Shown: positions 44,619 through 54,990, numbered from the stretch's first letter. The stretch: 64,000 nucleotides of DNA from Hyphomicrobiales bacterium (GCA_021775425.1 JAJFHX010000015.1:62001-126000), one strand, 5' to 3'. Notes: generated by a model from the sequence alone, not told the origin. Numbers and translations: made by a program.

Positions 44619-45799
44619 GTGAGAGCGAGAAAAAAGGTTTATTCGGGCGGTTGTTTGGTGGGGCTCAGAGCAAAGATAACACGGCTGAGCAAGGTGCTGC
44701 AGATCAGCATGATGTTTCTCCTCGTGAAGATGTTGCGGTTGAAACTGATCAGCTACCATCTTCTGAAACAGAACCAGCGGAGCTGGAAGTGACAGAGGTT
44801 CAAAACGAAGAACAGGCTGAAACGAAAACTGAAACTCAAACTGAAGCGGATGATGAAGCTTCAGCGAAGCAAGGCTGGTTTTCGCGATTAAAATCGGGCT
44901 TATCTAAATCCTCTTCAAAGCTTTCAAGCGGCATCACCAGTATTTTTACAAAGTCAAAGCTTGATGATGATGCGATTGAGGAGCTGGAAGACTTATTGAT
45001 TCAGTCTGATCTAGGTGTTGCGATGGCGATGCGCATCACTGATAAATTATCGCAAACGCGCTATGACAAGGAAATTTCACCGGCTGAAATTCGCCAGATT
45101 CTGGCGGAAGAAGTTACGGAGATTCTAACCCCGGTGGCGCAACCTCTTATGCTTGAAGGGGCGCATCAGCCGCATATTCTGTTGATGGTTGGCGTTAACG
45201 GGGCAGGGAAAACCACCACCATTGGCAAGCTGGCACAGAAGTTTAATGCTGAGGGTAAATCAGTAATGCTGGCGGCGGGTGATACGTTTCGGGCGGCGGC
45301 GATTGAGCAATTAAAGGTATGGAGTGAACGAACAGGGGCGGAGTTTATTTCTTCTTCTGTTGGATCGGACGCATCCGGGCTGGTTTATGATGCGTTGCAG
45401 GAAGCCAAACGCCAGAACACGGACGTGCTGATGATTGATACGGCGGGGCGGCTACAGAACAAATCTCATCTTATGGATGAATTGCAGAAAATTGTGCGTG
45501 TTATTCAGAAATTTGACCCTACCGGGCCGCATGATGTTTTGCTGACACTTGACGCGACAACAGGACAAAATGCACTTAATCAGGTTGAGATTTTTCAGCA
45601 GGTGGCCGGGGTAACCGGTCTGATCATGACGAAACTTGATGGTTCAGCCCGTGGCGGCATTCTGGTTGCGATCGCTGAGAAATTTAAACTGCCAATTCAT
45701 GCGATCGGTGTTGGTGAGGCGGTGGATGATATGCAACCATTTGAACCGGTTGAATTCGCGAGAGCGATTGCAGACATAGAGGCTGATGCAGACGCTTAA
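44615..45799 (+). CDS. ftsY: Signal recognition particle receptor FtsY
   Basis: The 394-residue SRP receptor GTPase delivers ribosome-nascent chains to the Sec translocon. The N-terminal third is acidic and low-complexity (Glu/Thr-rich), as in most FtsY A domains. The N and G domains follow with GVNGAGKTTTIGKLA (about residues 193-207), DTFRAAAIEQL, DTAGRLQNK and TKLDGSARGG. It overlaps mtaB by 4 bp and is followed 33 bp later by yciB. Confidence 0.97.
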   Translation: MSESEKKGLFGRLFGGAQSKDNTAEQGAADQHDVSPREDVAVETDQLPSSETEPAELEVTEVQNEEQAETKTETQTEADDEASAKQGWFSRLKSGLSKSSSKLSSGITSIFTKSKLDDDAIEELEDLLIQSDLGVAMAMRITDKLSQTRYDKEISPAEIRQILAEEVTEILTPVAQPLMLEGAHQPHILLMVGVNGAGKTTTIGKLAQKFNAEGKSVMLAAGDTFRAAAIEQLKVWSERTGAEFISSSVGSDASGLVYDALQEAKRQNTDVLMIDTAGRLQNKSHLMDELQKIVRVIQKFDPTGPHDVLLTLDATTGQNALNQVEIFQQVAGVTGLIMTKLDGSARGGILVAIAEKFKLPIHAIGVGEAVDDMQPFEPVEFARAIADIEADADA

Positions 45800-45832
45800 A
45801 TCTGAAAATAAATTTAGCAGAAGGTGTTTTTT

Positions 45833-46450
45833 ATGAAGTCCTGGAAATTAGTTTTGGAGATGGCGCCGCTGTTGATATTTTTTGCGGTGTTTAAATTTTA
45901 TGACCTGATGGCTGCGACCATCGCGCTGATGATTGCAACGACGATTTCTATCATCATCTTCTGGTTTATTTTCAAGAAGGTTGCCACCATGCCATTGGTG
46001 ACAGCGGTGCTGGTGCTGATTTTTGGCGGGCTGACGCTTTATTTTGACGATACTTTTTTTATTAAGATTAAGCCGACCATTATCTATTTGCTGTTTGCGG
46101 CTGGTTTGCTTGGCGCACTGGCGTTTAAACGGCCATTAATGAAAACGGTGCTTGGTGAAGCTGTGAACCTGACGGAAAAGGGCTGGTTCAAGATGAGCTT
46201 GCACTGGGGTTTGTTTTTTCTGTTTCTGGCGATGCTGAATGAGTATGTCTGGCGTAATTTTGATGAAGGCACATGGGTGCAGTTTAAGGCCTTTGCTTTG
46301 TTGCCACTGACGTTGGTATTTTCAGTGGCTGAACTTGTGTTTATCCGTCATGAGATGATTGACCTTATGGAAGACGATGAGACTGTCAGTGGTGAAGAAT
46401 CTGGTGGTGCAGCGGAAAAAGAAAAAGTGACTGATACAACTCATGGCTGA
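45833..46450 (+). CDS. yciB: Inner membrane-spanning protein YciB (septation protein A)
   Basis: The 205-residue protein has five to six transmembrane helices and the family segments EMAPLLIFFAVFKFYDLMAA, FKKPT-like IKIKPTIIYLLFA, GWFKMSLHWGLFFLFLAMLNEYVWRN-type packing and FVRH-like FIRHEM. Family members influence septation, envelope tension and intracellular growth in some species; the mechanism is unclear. ATG 45833 is chosen since AAGG lies 8 bases upstream; a GTG at 45824 overlaps that site. The last gene of the dapF-mtaB-ftsY run. Confidence 0.93.
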   Translation: MKSWKLVLEMAPLLIFFAVFKFYDLMAATIALMIATTISIIIFWFIFKKVATMPLVTAVLVLIFGGLTLYFDDTFFIKIKPTIIYLLFAAGLLGALAFKRPLMKTVLGEAVNLTEKGWFKMSLHWGLFFLFLAMLNEYVWRNFDEGTWVQFKAFALLPLTLVFSVAELVFIRHEMIDLMEDDETVSGEESGGAAEKEKVTDTTHG

Positions 46451-46758
46451 ATAAGAAATTGTCCTTTTACAAAGGGATAAACAAAATAAGCCATGCAACT
46501 ATAAGTAGAAAATACTTGACAATGCACGTGTAAAGATTGTTTACTTGGCAGTGTTTGATGGGGTGATGGTGCCTTGTCTGAACCGAAGTGATGGTCTTGA
46601 ACGGGCCAATATGTGCATTGTTTAAGTGAGGGAAATGAAACGGCATTAAGAGGTAGAGTTTATTTGTGTTGTGATCATTGCTCCTGATTGTAGTTTTTAA
46701 TTTTTCAAGTCCGTTCGATCTGTTTTTCGCAGGCTGTTGCTTCTTCAATCGCGGGAAT
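46451..46758. promoter_or_regulatory. Region upstream of the MarR gene with an inverted repeat
   Basis: No gene is supported in these 308 bp. TTGACA at 46516-46521 could be a -35 element. GTAAA (46530-46534) and TTTAC (46540-46544) form an inverted repeat with a 5-base spacer just downstream of it, a size compatible with a MarR-type operator. It is about 215 bp from the MarR start, so the link to autoregulation is weak. Confidence 0.35.
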
Positions 46759-47241
46759 ATGAACATGTTGATAGGTAAGGCTGCAGATTATGCGGAATGC
46801 TCAGTGAGCTCTGAGAGTTCTGCGCTTCATTTGTTGCACAGAGCCGGACAATGTGCCGGTGACATTTTCAATCAACGAATGAAAACCATTGGCTTAACGC
46901 CGCGCCAATATATGATTTTGAAAACTGTGGCGCTGCATGAGGGATTGAATCAAACAGATCTGGTTGAAAGAACTGGTGTTGATCGTTCGACCCTGGCCGA
47001 TATTATTCGCCGGATGTTGACGAAGGGCTTGTTAAAACGACGGCGGATGACCCATGATGCACGGGCGTATTCCGTTTCGACGACTAAACACGGGCGGGAA
47101 ATATTAGAACAGGTGATGCCAGTTGCCTCGGATGCTGATCAACGTATTTTATCGGCTCTTCCGGCTGAGCAACGTGAGAGTTTCCTTGACACATTGCATT
47201 TGCTTGTTGAAAATATAAATAATGCGCGGGCCCATTATTAG
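46759..47241 (+). CDS. MarR-family transcriptional regulator
   Basis: The product (about 160 residues) is a winged-helix dimer: helical N-terminus, LTPRQYMILKTVALHEGLNQTDL as the helix before the DNA-recognition helix (TGVDRSTLADIIRRM, about residues 73-87), and a wing with KRRRMTHDARAYSV. MarR proteins repress genes until a small ligand binds. The first ATG fitting the fold is 46759 (ATG 46765 also possible). It lies where many alphaproteobacteria have the ccmG/dsbE gene, opposite to the ccm operon. Ligand and targets are unknown. Confidence 0.88.
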   Translation: MNMLIGKAADYAECSVSSESSALHLLHRAGQCAGDIFNQRMKTIGLTPRQYMILKTVALHEGLNQTDLVERTGVDRSTLADIIRRMLTKGLLKRRRMTHDARAYSVSTTKHGREILEQVMPVASDADQRILSALPAEQRESFLDTLHLLVENINNARAHY

Positions 47242-47251
47242 AACCTGGCGG

Positions 47252-47269
47252 TTAAGATCTCGATCTTAA
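47252..47269. terminator. Stem-loop after the MarR gene
   Basis: TTAAGAT (47252-47258) and ATCTTAA (47263-47269) pair perfectly around CTCG, 10 bases after the MarR stop. No T run follows, so it is a weak or protein-assisted transcription end at best. Confidence 0.35.
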
Positions 47270-47469
47270 AGTAGTGAGCATTTGCGCAATTGCGGGGAAG
47301 GGTGAGGCCTGCACCAGAAATTATAACAATTTTTGCTATTTGCCTTACCCTTACTTCGTGTCGCTGATACTTCTTCACGCCGTTAATATCTTACATTCAA
47401 CACATCTGGCTCGATCCACTCAGTTTCAATTGGTGCTGAGTGCTTGTCCTGTCAGATATTCTGATAGCC

Positions 47470-47622
47470 TTATTGTTTGTCGATTGTCTCTTTCAGAAGA
47501 TCGAGCTGTTTTTTGTGATGGCTTTCACTATGGTGTACCCATATGATTAGACCAACCAAAGTCACAAATGAAATGCTGTAGGCAGCGATGATAAATTCTG
47601 AAAATGGCCCTAGATCAAGCAT
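47470..47622 (-). CDS. ccmD: Haem exporter protein CcmD
   Basis: The 50-residue gene follows ccmC by 66 bp. It has one transmembrane helix (about residues 10-29: FIIAAYSISFVTLVGLIIW) and a charged, His-rich then Lys-rich tail, exactly the CcmD layout. CcmD holds haem-loaded CcmE in the CcmABCD complex during cytochrome c maturation. ccmG/dsbE does not follow in the leftward direction. Confidence 0.85.
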   Translation of the reverse strand: MLDLGPFSEFIIAAYSISFVTLVGLIIWVHHSESHHKKQLDLLKETIDKQ

Positions 47623-47688
47623 GACTGGTTCTCTTTGTTGAATTGGTTGATGTGTGTTGTTCGGTTCTGTTTCAAATCGTTCGGGCGT

Positions 47689-48477
47689 TTAATCCTGATG
47701 GTCTTCATAAGCGAGGCGGCGCTGTTGTGAAATGGTTCGTCGGCGGTAAATTTCAGCGCGCATGGCTTTCATATGCAAATAGAAAAACAGCAAGGTATAT
47801 GAAAGTGCCATGATAAATAACGGGATGAGAAACTCGATCGCGACTTCTCCGCGGATAATGCCTGCTTTTTGATGAAGTGCTGATTGCTGCCACTCGACTG
47901 ACAATTTGATGACGGGAAGCAGGATGACACCGACGAGGGCAAGTATCGCGGTGATTTTCCCGGCCTGGGTTTCTTCTTCAATGGCGCTTCTTAGAGTAAT
48001 GAGGCCAATGAATAATAAAAACAGAACTAAAACCGAAGTCATTCTTAAATCCCATTGCCAATAGGTGCCCCAATCGGGCCGTCCCCAGATTGAACCAGTG
48101 ACGAGGCAAAGAAAAGTGATGGTTGCGCCAAGAGGAGCGGCGGCTTTGGCCGAGACATCGGCGAGTGGGTGACGCCAGACCAGCAGCCCGAAACTTGAAG
48201 CGGCAACAAGGGCATAGCTCATTTGTGCAATCCATGCGGCTGGCACATGGACAAACATAATGATGACCGTTTGGCCCATTTCTTCATCCAACGGTGTTTT
48301 GAAAAAGGTGATATAGAGGCCGGTTGCAAATCCAATAGCTGAGAGGCCAGCCAGCCAGGGCAGGATTTTGGCGCTGTAGTTCAGAAAGTTGCCGGGGTTG
48401 GCTATTGTGCTGAAAAAATTATTGAACCTGGTCCAAAGGCGGCCCCAGAAAGTTGTTGGTTCAGTGGTTGTTGTCAT
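47689..48477 (-). CDS. ccmC: Haem exporter protein CcmC
   Basis: The 262-residue protein has six transmembrane helices and the tryptophan-rich haem-handling motif WGRPDWGTYWQWDLR (about residues 129-143), with conserved flanking histidines (FVHVPAAW and a later WHQ-like SALHQKAG). It loads haem onto CcmE at the periplasmic face for c-type cytochrome assembly. It is 142 bp downstream of ccmB, a larger gap than elsewhere in the operon. Confidence 0.96.
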   Translation of the reverse strand: MTTTTEPTTFWGRLWTRFNNFFSTIANPGNFLNYSAKILPWLAGLSAIGFATGLYITFFKTPLDEEMGQTVIIMFVHVPAAWIAQMSYALVAASSFGLLVWRHPLADVSAKAAAPLGATITFLCLVTGSIWGRPDWGTYWQWDLRMTSVLVLFLLFIGLITLRSAIEEETQAGKITAILALVGVILLPVIKLSVEWQQSALHQKAGIIRGEVAIEFLIPLFIMALSYTLLFFYLHMKAMRAEIYRRRTISQQRRLAYEDHQD

Positions 48478-48619
48478 CTTTAATCGGTGCTTTCAATTTT
48501 TTCAGGCTTTTACTATCAGTTGAGACTATCTGATAAAATTCAGGTCATATCATGGTGTTGTCTTATATAATCAGGTGGCAATCTAGTTCACTCTGCTTAG
48601 TATTTCAAATTAAACTCCG

Positions 48620-49288
48620 TTAATTCATGTTGAACCGCAGGGCCCATGCTGTTGGAAACGGAGCCAGCACAATGGAGCTGAGCGAAATGGCGGCCAGAAG
48701 GGCAAGTGCACTATCATAATTCCCGGCCGGGAAAAGATAACCCGTTGTTGTGCTGACGCCGAAGATCAGTGTCGGGATAAAAAACGGTAAAATCAGTAAT
48801 GGCAGCAACAGGCCGCCACGTTTTAAGCCCAAAGTCAGGGCAGCGCCAATGGCGCCTAAAAAGCTGAGTGCCGGCGTGCCAATTAGCGCGGCCAGGGTTA
48901 AAATACCGAATTGTTCTGTGCTTAAGTTCATGAGCAGGCCTAGTGCTGGTGTCATCAGGCTTAACGGCACGCCGACTGTGAGCCAGTGTGCCAGGGCTTT
49001 GGCGACGACGACAAGTTCCAATGGCAGGGGCCCGTGAAACATTTGCTCTAATGTGCCTTCTTCATGGTCGGTTAAGAACAGGCGATCAAGCGAGAGCAAA
49101 AGGGACAATAACAAAGTGACCCAAAGCACGCCGGGGGCGATCTGGTTGAGTAGGTTCTGGTCAGGCCCGATGCCAAGCGGCAGAATGGTGACGACGATTA
49201 AATTAAAGCCCAGAGCGATGCCGATTGTGCCGCCTTCTTTCAGACTGAGGCGAATATCTCTTTTCAGCAGGGCGAGGAAAGCGTTCAT
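48620..49288 (-). CDS. ccmB: Haem exporter protein CcmB
   Basis: The 222-residue protein has six transmembrane helices and the CcmB hallmarks LLLSLDRLFLTDHEEGTLEQ and LPLLILPFFIPTLIFG. It pairs with the ATPase CcmA to release holo-CcmE. The start at 49288 gives an ATGA overlap with the ccmA stop, tighter than the ATG 15 bases earlier. Confidence 0.95.
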   Translation of the reverse strand: MNAFLALLKRDIRLSLKEGGTIGIALGFNLIVVTILPLGIGPDQNLLNQIAPGVLWVTLLLSLLLSLDRLFLTDHEEGTLEQMFHGPLPLELVVVAKALAHWLTVGVPLSLMTPALGLLMNLSTEQFGILTLAALIGTPALSFLGAIGAALTLGLKRGGLLLPLLILPFFIPTLIFGVSTTTGYLFPAGNYDSALALLAAISLSSIVLAPFPTAWALRFNMN

Positions 49289-49938
49289 ATCAGCTCCTCC
49301 CACTCTGTTGTTTTAAATTGGTCTCTGCCCAGATTTTTCAGCTCTATTGTTCGGGTGAAAGGGATGGCGAGGGGGATGTGGGTGGCAGCAATGAGGATGC
49401 CGCCTGCATTGAGATGCTGATTTGCTGCGTCAGCCACCAGCTTGGCTGATAATTCATCCAGTGAGACAGTTGGCTCATCCAGCAGCCAGAGCGGTTTTTT
49501 TATAAGGGCCAGTTTTGCGAGGCTAAGGCGGCGTTTCTGGCCGGCTGAAAGGTAGCCAGCCGGGATGTGAATGAGGCTGGAGAGGTTATGACTTTTTATC
49601 ACCGGATTTAAGGGTTGGTCGCTACCGTAAAATTCGCACCAGAATTCGAGGTTTTCAAGCACTGTCAGGCTTGTGCGTATGCCGTTTTTATGACCAATAT
49701 AATGAATAAGTTCAGCCTGATCTGATGCTGTTTTTGTGCTATCTGGCGCGAGATTCAGAGTTATACTGCCAGCTTCAGGCTGAATAAAACCGGCTATTGA
49801 TCTGATCAGAGTGGTTTTGCCAACGCCATTTGGGCCGGTTAACAGCAGGCTTTCACTCTTTTCGAGTGAGACGCTAAGATCTTTTATTAATAGCCGATTG
49901 CCTCTTTTAAGGCTTAAATGTTCTATTTTAACTGCCAT
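49285..49938 (-). CDS. ccmA: Haem exporter ATPase CcmA
   Basis: The 217-residue ABC ATPase has Walker A TGPNGVGKTTLIRS (about residues 34-47), signature YLSAGQKRRLSLAKL and Walker B LWLLDEPTVSLDE. It powers release of haem-CcmE from CcmCD. It is the first gene of the leftward ccmABCD operon and is divergent from acnA, a common alphaproteobacterial arrangement. Confidence 0.96.
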   Translation of the reverse strand: MAVKIEHLSLKRGNRLLIKDLSVSLEKSESLLLTGPNGVGKTTLIRSIAGFIQPEAGSITLNLAPDSTKTASDQAELIHYIGHKNGIRTSLTVLENLEFWCEFYGSDQPLNPVIKSHNLSSLIHIPAGYLSAGQKRRLSLAKLALIKKPLWLLDEPTVSLDELSAKLVADAANQHLNAGGILIAATHIPLAIPFTRTIELKNLGRDQFKTTEWEELI

Positions 49939-50129
49939 ACATGTACTTTTATCGGGTTTATTGCTTATAAATAGATTACATCAAGAAAAAAATATCTTAA
50001 AAGCCCACTAGAAATTTGTTGTTATTCAAGTTATGCAGCATCAACTCAAAAAAACCCAGCTGTTTTACATGGCAGATAGCATATCTATTTGAATATGAGA
50101 TCTGTCTGAACTTGAGAGGAGAGTTCATT

Positions 50130-52823
50130 TTGACTTCACGCCCGACTAAATCACTAGATAGTTTTAAGTGCCGTAAAGAACTGAATGTTAACGGTAAAGT
50201 ATATGAATATTATTCTTTGGCAGACGCTGAGGCAAATGGTCTTACTGGGTTATCCAGATTACCTTATTCTCTTAAGGTGCTGGCCGAAAATCTTTTAAGA
50301 TTTGAAGATGGTGGCACAGTGACGGCTGAGGACATCAAAGCGATCGCGAAATGGGCTGAAGACAAGCGCTCAACTCGTGAGATTGCTTACCGCCCGGCCA
50401 GAGTATTAATGCAGGATTTTACCGGCGTGCCAGCGGTTGTTGATCTCGCTGCTATGCGCGGGGCGATGGCTGATATTGGCGGCGACGCGACTAAGATTAA
50501 CCCGCTCGTACCGGTTGATCTGGTGATCGACCACTCTGTGATGGTTGATTATTTTGGCCAGTTTGACAGCTTTGAACAAAATGTTTCCCGTGAGTATGAA
50601 CGCAATAAAGAGCGGTATGAATTCTTGCGCTGGGGTTCACAGGCATTTGATAATTTCCGTGTTGTTCCGCCTGGAACTGGCATTTGCCATCAGGTAAATC
50701 TTGAATATCTCGCGCAAACGGTCTGGACTAAGGAAGTTGACGGGGTCACCCAAGCGTTTCCTGATACGCTGGTTGGAACGGATAGTCACACGACGATGGT
50801 CAACGGCCTTTCTGTACTTGGCTGGGGTGTTGGCGGTATTGAAGCGGAAGCGGCGATGCTTGGGCAACCTATCTCCATGCTGATTCCTGAAGTGATTGGC
50901 TTTAAGCTTGAAGGCCAGATGGCTGAGGGGATTACCGCGACTGATCTTGTGTTGCGGGTTGTTGAGATGCTGCGTGAAAAAGGCGTTGTTGGCAAATTTG
51001 TTGAATTTTATGGCGCCGGTCTTGATCATCTTTCGCTTGAAGATCAGGCGACGATTGCCAATATGGCGCCTGAATATGGCGCGACCTGTGGTTTCTTCCC
51101 GGTTGATAATGACACTTTGAACTATCTCAGAGCGACGGGCCGTGATGAAGACCGGATTGCGCTTGTTGAAGCGTACTCAAAAGCACAAGGCATGTTCCGC
51201 ACAAGTGATGTGGCTGACCCTGTCTTTACTGACACGCTGACTTTGGATATTGCCACTGTTGAGCCGGCGATTTCAGGGCCGAAAAGACCACAAGACCGGA
51301 TTAACCTTCGTGAAGCCAAGGCAACTTTTGAAAAAGTGATGGATACGGAATATGGCAAGCCGGGCAAACTTGCCGAGCGTTTTTCTGTTGACGGCCGTGA
51401 GCATGATCTTGGTCATGGCGATGTGATGATTGCAGCGATAACGTCGTGCACGAATACATCGAACCCATCGGTTTTGATGGCGGCTGGTTTGCTGGCGAAG
51501 AAGGCAAATGAAAAAGGCCTTAAAGTGAAACCCTGGGTTAAGACATCGCTTGCACCGGGAAGCCAGGTGGTAACTGACTATCTTGTAAAGGCCGGATTGC
51601 AGGATGACCTGGATGCGCTTGGCTTTACGTTGGTTGGGTATGGTTGCACGACCTGTATTGGTAACTCAGGGCCTTTACCGGCTGAGCTTGCCAAAACCAT
51701 TCATGAGCATGATCTGGTTTCTTGTTCGGTGCTTTCTGGCAACCGGAACTTTGAAGGCCGGATCGGGCCAGATATTAAAGCAAACTTCCTTGCCTCACCG
51801 CCTTTGGTGGTGGCTTATGCGCTGGCTGGGTCTTTGCAAATTGATATCACGACCGAGCCGCTTGGCGTTGGCAGTGATGGTGAGCCGGTATATCTGAAAG
51901 ATGTATGGCCGACAAACAGTGAAATTGCGGAACTTATCCGTGAGCATGTGACAGCAGAGATGTTTGCCACACGTTATGGTGATGTGTTCAAGGGTGACGA
52001 AAAATGGCAGGCTATTGGCGGCACTGGCGGCATGACATATAGCTGGGATGATACTTCGACTTATGTGCAGAACCCGCCTTATTTTGAAGGGCTTTCAATG
52101 GAGCCTGCTTCAGTTGTTGATATTAACGGGGCTGGCATTCTTGGCCTGTTTGAAGATTCGATCACCACTGACCATATTTCACCTGCTGGTGTGATTAAGT
52201 CTGACGGGCCGGCTGGTGATTACCTTTCAGAACATCAGGTGCCTTTGGCTGAGTTTAACTCCTATGGCTCACGCCGGGGCAACCATGAAGTGATGATGCG
52301 CGGCACATTTGCCAATATTCGCATTAAAAACCAGATGGTGCCAGGAACTGAAGGAGGGGTGACCATTCACTACCCTTCAGGGGAGCAGATGGCGATTTAT
52401 GATGCGGCTATGCGCTATGCCAATGAAGGCAAACCACTTGTTGTGTTTGCGGGTAAGGAATATGGCACCGGCTCGAGCCGTGACTGGGCGGCCAAAGGCA
52501 CTCGATTGCTCGGCGTGCGGGCAGTTGTTGCTTCAAGCTTTGAACGTATTCACCGCTCGAACCTGATTGGCATGGGTGTGTTGCCGCTGCAATTTCAGGA
52601 TGGTGAAAGCTGGCGTGCCCTTGGCTTGAAGGGAGATGAAACTGTCTCTATTCAAAATCTGGCTGAGATCTCACCGCGCACGACCATTAAGGCTGATATC
52701 ACTTTTGCAGATGGATCGACAAAAGAAATCTCGCTACTTTGCCGGATTGATACGGAAGATGAGCTTTCTTATTATCGCAATGGCGGCATTCTGCATTATG
52801 TGCTGCGGAACCTGGCTGCTTAA
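50130..52823 (+). CDS. acnA: Aconitate hydratase A
   Basis: The 897-residue TCA-cycle enzyme interconverts citrate and isocitrate using a [4Fe-4S] cluster. Cluster cysteines are visible in [12 protein letters not shown] and [25 protein letters not shown] and the C-terminal swivel-domain motif [15 protein letters not shown] contact substrate. No good ATG is available; the TTG at 50130 has AGAGGAGAG about 7 bases upstream and gives the family length, whereas the open frame from 50016 adds 38 unsupported residues. A terminator follows 33 bp after the stop. Confidence 0.96.
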   Translation: MTSRPTKSLDSFKCRKELNVNGKVYEYYSLADAEANGLTGLSRLPYSLKVLAENLLRFEDGGTVTAEDIKAIAKWAEDKRSTREIAYRPARVLMQDFTGVPAVVDLAAMRGAMADIGGDATKINPLVPVDLVIDHSVMVDYFGQFDSFEQNVSREYERNKERYEFLRWGSQAFDNFRVVPPGTGICHQVNLEYLAQTVWTKEVDGVTQAFPDTLVGTDSHTTMVNGLSVLGWGVGGIEAEAAMLGQPISMLIPEVIGFKLEGQMAEGITATDLVLRVVEMLREKGVVGKFVEFYGAGLDHLSLEDQATIANMAPEYGATCGFFPVDNDTLNYLRATGRDEDRIALVEAYSKAQGMFRTSDVADPVFTDTLTLDIATVEPAISGPKRPQDRINLREAKATFEKVMDTEYGKPGKLAERFSVDGREHDLGHGDVMIAAITSCTNTSNPSVLMAAGLLAKKANEKGLKVKPWVKTSLAPGSQVVTDYLVKAGLQDDLDALGFTLVGYGCTTCIGNSGPLPAELAKTIHEHDLVSCSVLSGNRNFEGRIGPDIKANFLASPPLVVAYALAGSLQIDITTEPLGVGSDGEPVYLKDVWPTNSEIAELIREHVTAEMFATRYGDVFKGDEKWQAIGGTGGMTYSWDDTSTYVQNPPYFEGLSMEPASVVDINGAGILGLFEDSITTDHISPAGVIKSDGPAGDYLSEHQVPLAEFNSYGSRRGNHEVMMRGTFANIRIKNQMVPGTEGGVTIHYPSGEQMAIYDAAMRYANEGKPLVVFAGKEYGTGSSRDWAAKGTRLLGVRAVVASSFERIHRSNLIGMGVLPLQFQDGESWRALGLKGDETVSIQNLAEISPRTTIKADITFADGSTKEISLLCRIDTEDELSYYRNGGILHYVLRNLAA

Positions 52824-52856
52824 GCTTTATAAAAAAAAATTATTTGAAACACGATT

Positions 52857-52888
52857 AAAACCGGCATCAGAAATGGTGCCGGTTTTTC
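52857..52888 (+). terminator. Rho-independent terminator after acnA
   Basis: AAAACCGGCA (52857-52866) pairs with TGCCGGTTTT (52877-52886), with T residues continuing to 52887. It begins 33 bp after the acnA stop. Confidence 0.9.
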
Positions 52889-52935
52889 AACTTATCATGC
52901 GCGGGGCTGAATTTTTCAATGCAGCTTAAATTTGA

Positions 52936-53814
52936 TCAGGATTGTATGTCTTTCAATACAACATCAATTTGTTTGATCTGACCATCGTTCAGGCGGGCGG
53001 TTGGTTTGATTGGTGCGCCGACGTCATAACCTTGTAATTCAAGGCCGGATTTAACGCAGGCGGCGAGGTTAAACTGGGCGAAGACTTCATTGATGCGCCA
53101 GAGCTTTTTTTGCAGCTCCATTGCAGCGGGCCAGTTGTTTTGTTGGCAAAGGTTATATAATTCAACACTTTCTTTCGGGATCAGGCAGGCGGGGCCAGCC
53201 ATCCATCCGACACCGCCAATCATCATAACGGAAGCTGGAATATGAGCTGAGGCGGCGAAGATTTTTATATTTTCGCCGCACCGATTGATGATGGATAATA
53301 ACCGCCCGGTGTTGCTGGATGCATCTTTGATATAGCCGATGTTGGGGTGCTTGGAGAGACGCTCAATAACCGCTAAGGAGAGATCAGAGCGCTGGAATTG
53401 CGGGTTGGTATAGAGCACAACGGGGATGGTGACTGCGTCGGCAATCGCTTCAAAATAACTGGCGATGCCTTCATCATCTACCGGAAAGTAAGCTTCGAGA
53501 ACGGCGAGGATACCATCTGCACCGAGGTTTTCATAAGTCCTCGCCTCTTTTACAGCTTGATTGGTCGAGGTGGAGGCGACGCCTGCGATCACGGGGACAC
53601 GCTTGTTTGCGGCTTCGATGGTGGTTGTTACGACTTTGAGGCGTTGCTGTTGATCGAGATAGGCAAACTCCCCTGTGGAGCCGAGTGGTGTGAGCCCGTG
53701 GACGCCTTTGTTAATCAGGTCATCACATAATCTGCCAAGTACTTCAGTTTTAATCTCGCCCTGTTCGTCTATTGGGGTGACGAGGTAAGGATAAACGCCT
53801 TTTAAGTCGGTCAT
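52936..53814 (-). CDS. DapA-family (dihydrodipicolinate synthase-like) aldolase
   Basis: The 292-residue class I aldolase has an (alpha/beta)8 fold. [10 protein letters not shown] is the family loop, the Schiff-base Lys lies in [11 protein letters not shown] (about residue 168) and Tyr in [11 protein letters not shown]. Specific DapA residues are only partly kept, so it may instead act on keto-deoxy sugars or sialic-acid-like substrates. It sits alone and leftward between acnA and DUF1223, two genes that are neighbours in many Hyphomicrobiales. Confidence 0.85.
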   Translation of the reverse strand: MTDLKGVYPYLVTPIDEQGEIKTEVLGRLCDDLINKGVHGLTPLGSTGEFAYLDQQQRLKVVTTTIEAANKRVPVIAGVASTSTNQAVKEARTYENLGADGILAVLEAYFPVDDEGIASYFEAIADAVTIPVVLYTNPQFQRSDLSLAVIERLSKHPNIGYIKDASSNTGRLLSIINRCGENIKIFAASAHIPASVMMIGGVGWMAGPACLIPKESVELYNLCQQNNWPAAMELQKKLWRINEVFAQFNLAACVKSGLELQGYDVGAPIKPTARLNDGQIKQIDVVLKDIQS

Positions 53815-54062
53815 AACTGGTCAGGGCCCTATAATATATGAAGAGTTTTCAGTAAATTATCTATTGGTTTGGGAGGTGTCAAACGATGGTTCTCGTTATA
53901 ACCGGGCCGAAGTGCTCTGAGTGAGCTTCAAAAAGAATTGATTGTGTCATTTGTAAAAAAGGTTGAAATATCTCTCTCGAAATTGTGAGAGCAATTGATT
54001 TTTCACATTTGTCAGAGATGGTTATAGTCAAATCAGGAACTCAATCGCAGGAGATCTGACAT

Positions 54063-54845
54063 ATGCGCGGATATTTATTTTTTCATTCATTATTATTGGT
54101 TTTTGGTTTGATGCTGGTGCCATTGGCGAGCAGCCAACTGAGTACTCAAGCCGTTGCCGGGACTTCTGAAGGTTCACTTGGTAAATCTTATAAAGTGATT
54201 TCAGCTCAGTCTGTTGTTGAACTATTTACCAGCCAGGGGTGTTCTTCTTGCCCGCCTGCTGATGCAAATCTTGAAAACTACATCAAGCGGGATGATGTGA
54301 TTGCGCTTAGCTATGCGGTTGACTATTGGGATTATCTTGGCTGGCGCGATACGTATGGCAGGCCTGAGAACAGCAAACGACAGCGGGATTATGCCATTGC
54401 CCGGGGTGATGGTTCTGTTTACACACCGCAAGCTGTTGTAAATGGCGTGGTGCATATGAACGGGGCAAGCAAGAGTTCAATTGACCGGCAGATTGTGAAT
54501 ACACGGGATAAAACTGGCTTTGTGAAATTAAATGCCGCTGATCATCAGAATAAAATCAGGATTTCTGCCACGGGGAAATACAATTCCCGAGAACCTGTTG
54601 TGCTGTGGATGGTGAGAGTGAAAGACAAAGGGACAGTTTCAATTCAGCGCGGTGAAAATCATGGCCGGAAGATTTCGTATCATAATGTGGTGCTTGGTGT
54701 TGAAAAGGTTGGCAATTTTGGCAAGGACGGGATTGTTGTTGATGTTGACCGCAAAAAAGCTCTGCCATTATCAGGTGAGCATTGCATCTTTATTGCGCAG
54801 GTCGGGTCTAGCGGGCCGGTTTTAGGGGCACTTGAAATTAAATAA
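54063..54845 (+). CDS. DUF1223 thioredoxin-fold secreted protein
   Basis: The 260-residue protein has a signal peptide (about residues 7-32, LVPLASSQLSTQAVAG) and the DUF1223 core ELFTSQGCSSCPPADANL, with a CxxC pair at about residues 60-63. YAVDYWDYLGWRDTYG and YTPQAVVNGVVHMNG follow. The family resembles thioredoxin-like disulfide proteins of the periplasm; the precise role is not known. A perfect terminator lies 115 bp after the stop. Confidence 0.9.
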   Translation: MRGYLFFHSLLLVFGLMLVPLASSQLSTQAVAGTSEGSLGKSYKVISAQSVVELFTSQGCSSCPPADANLENYIKRDDVIALSYAVDYWDYLGWRDTYGRPENSKRQRDYAIARGDGSVYTPQAVVNGVVHMNGASKSSIDRQIVNTRDKTGFVKLNAADHQNKIRISATGKYNSREPVVLWMVRVKDKGTVSIQRGENHGRKISYHNVVLGVEKVGNFGKDGIVVDVDRKKALPLSGEHCIFIAQVGSSGPVLGALEIK

Positions 54846-54959
54846 AGTCGGCTTGCTTATCGAGTTGAATTTTCTGGTTGAGATGTGATGGATGAATTAA
54901 GTTCAGAATTTGTCTATTAAGCTGTTGCTTTACCAAAATTAAAAGATTGATTTCGCTGT

Positions 54960-54990
54960 AAATCTGGTTGATTTTTCAACCAGATTTTTT
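54960..54990 (+). terminator. Perfect Rho-independent terminator
   Basis: AAATCTGGTTGA (54960-54971) and TCAACCAGATTT (54976-54987) form a perfect 12-bp stem around TTTT, followed by more T. It lies 115 bp after the DUF1223 stop. Confidence 0.92.

Noticed and set aside
46467..46766. 99-codon leftward frame upstream of MarR
   Set aside because: Overlaps the MarR start, has no ribosome site and looks like a shadow of AT-rich non-coding DNA.
47274..47546. 90-codon rightward frame after the MarR gene
   Set aside because: It overlaps the clear ccmD gene on the other strand and has an unnatural composition.
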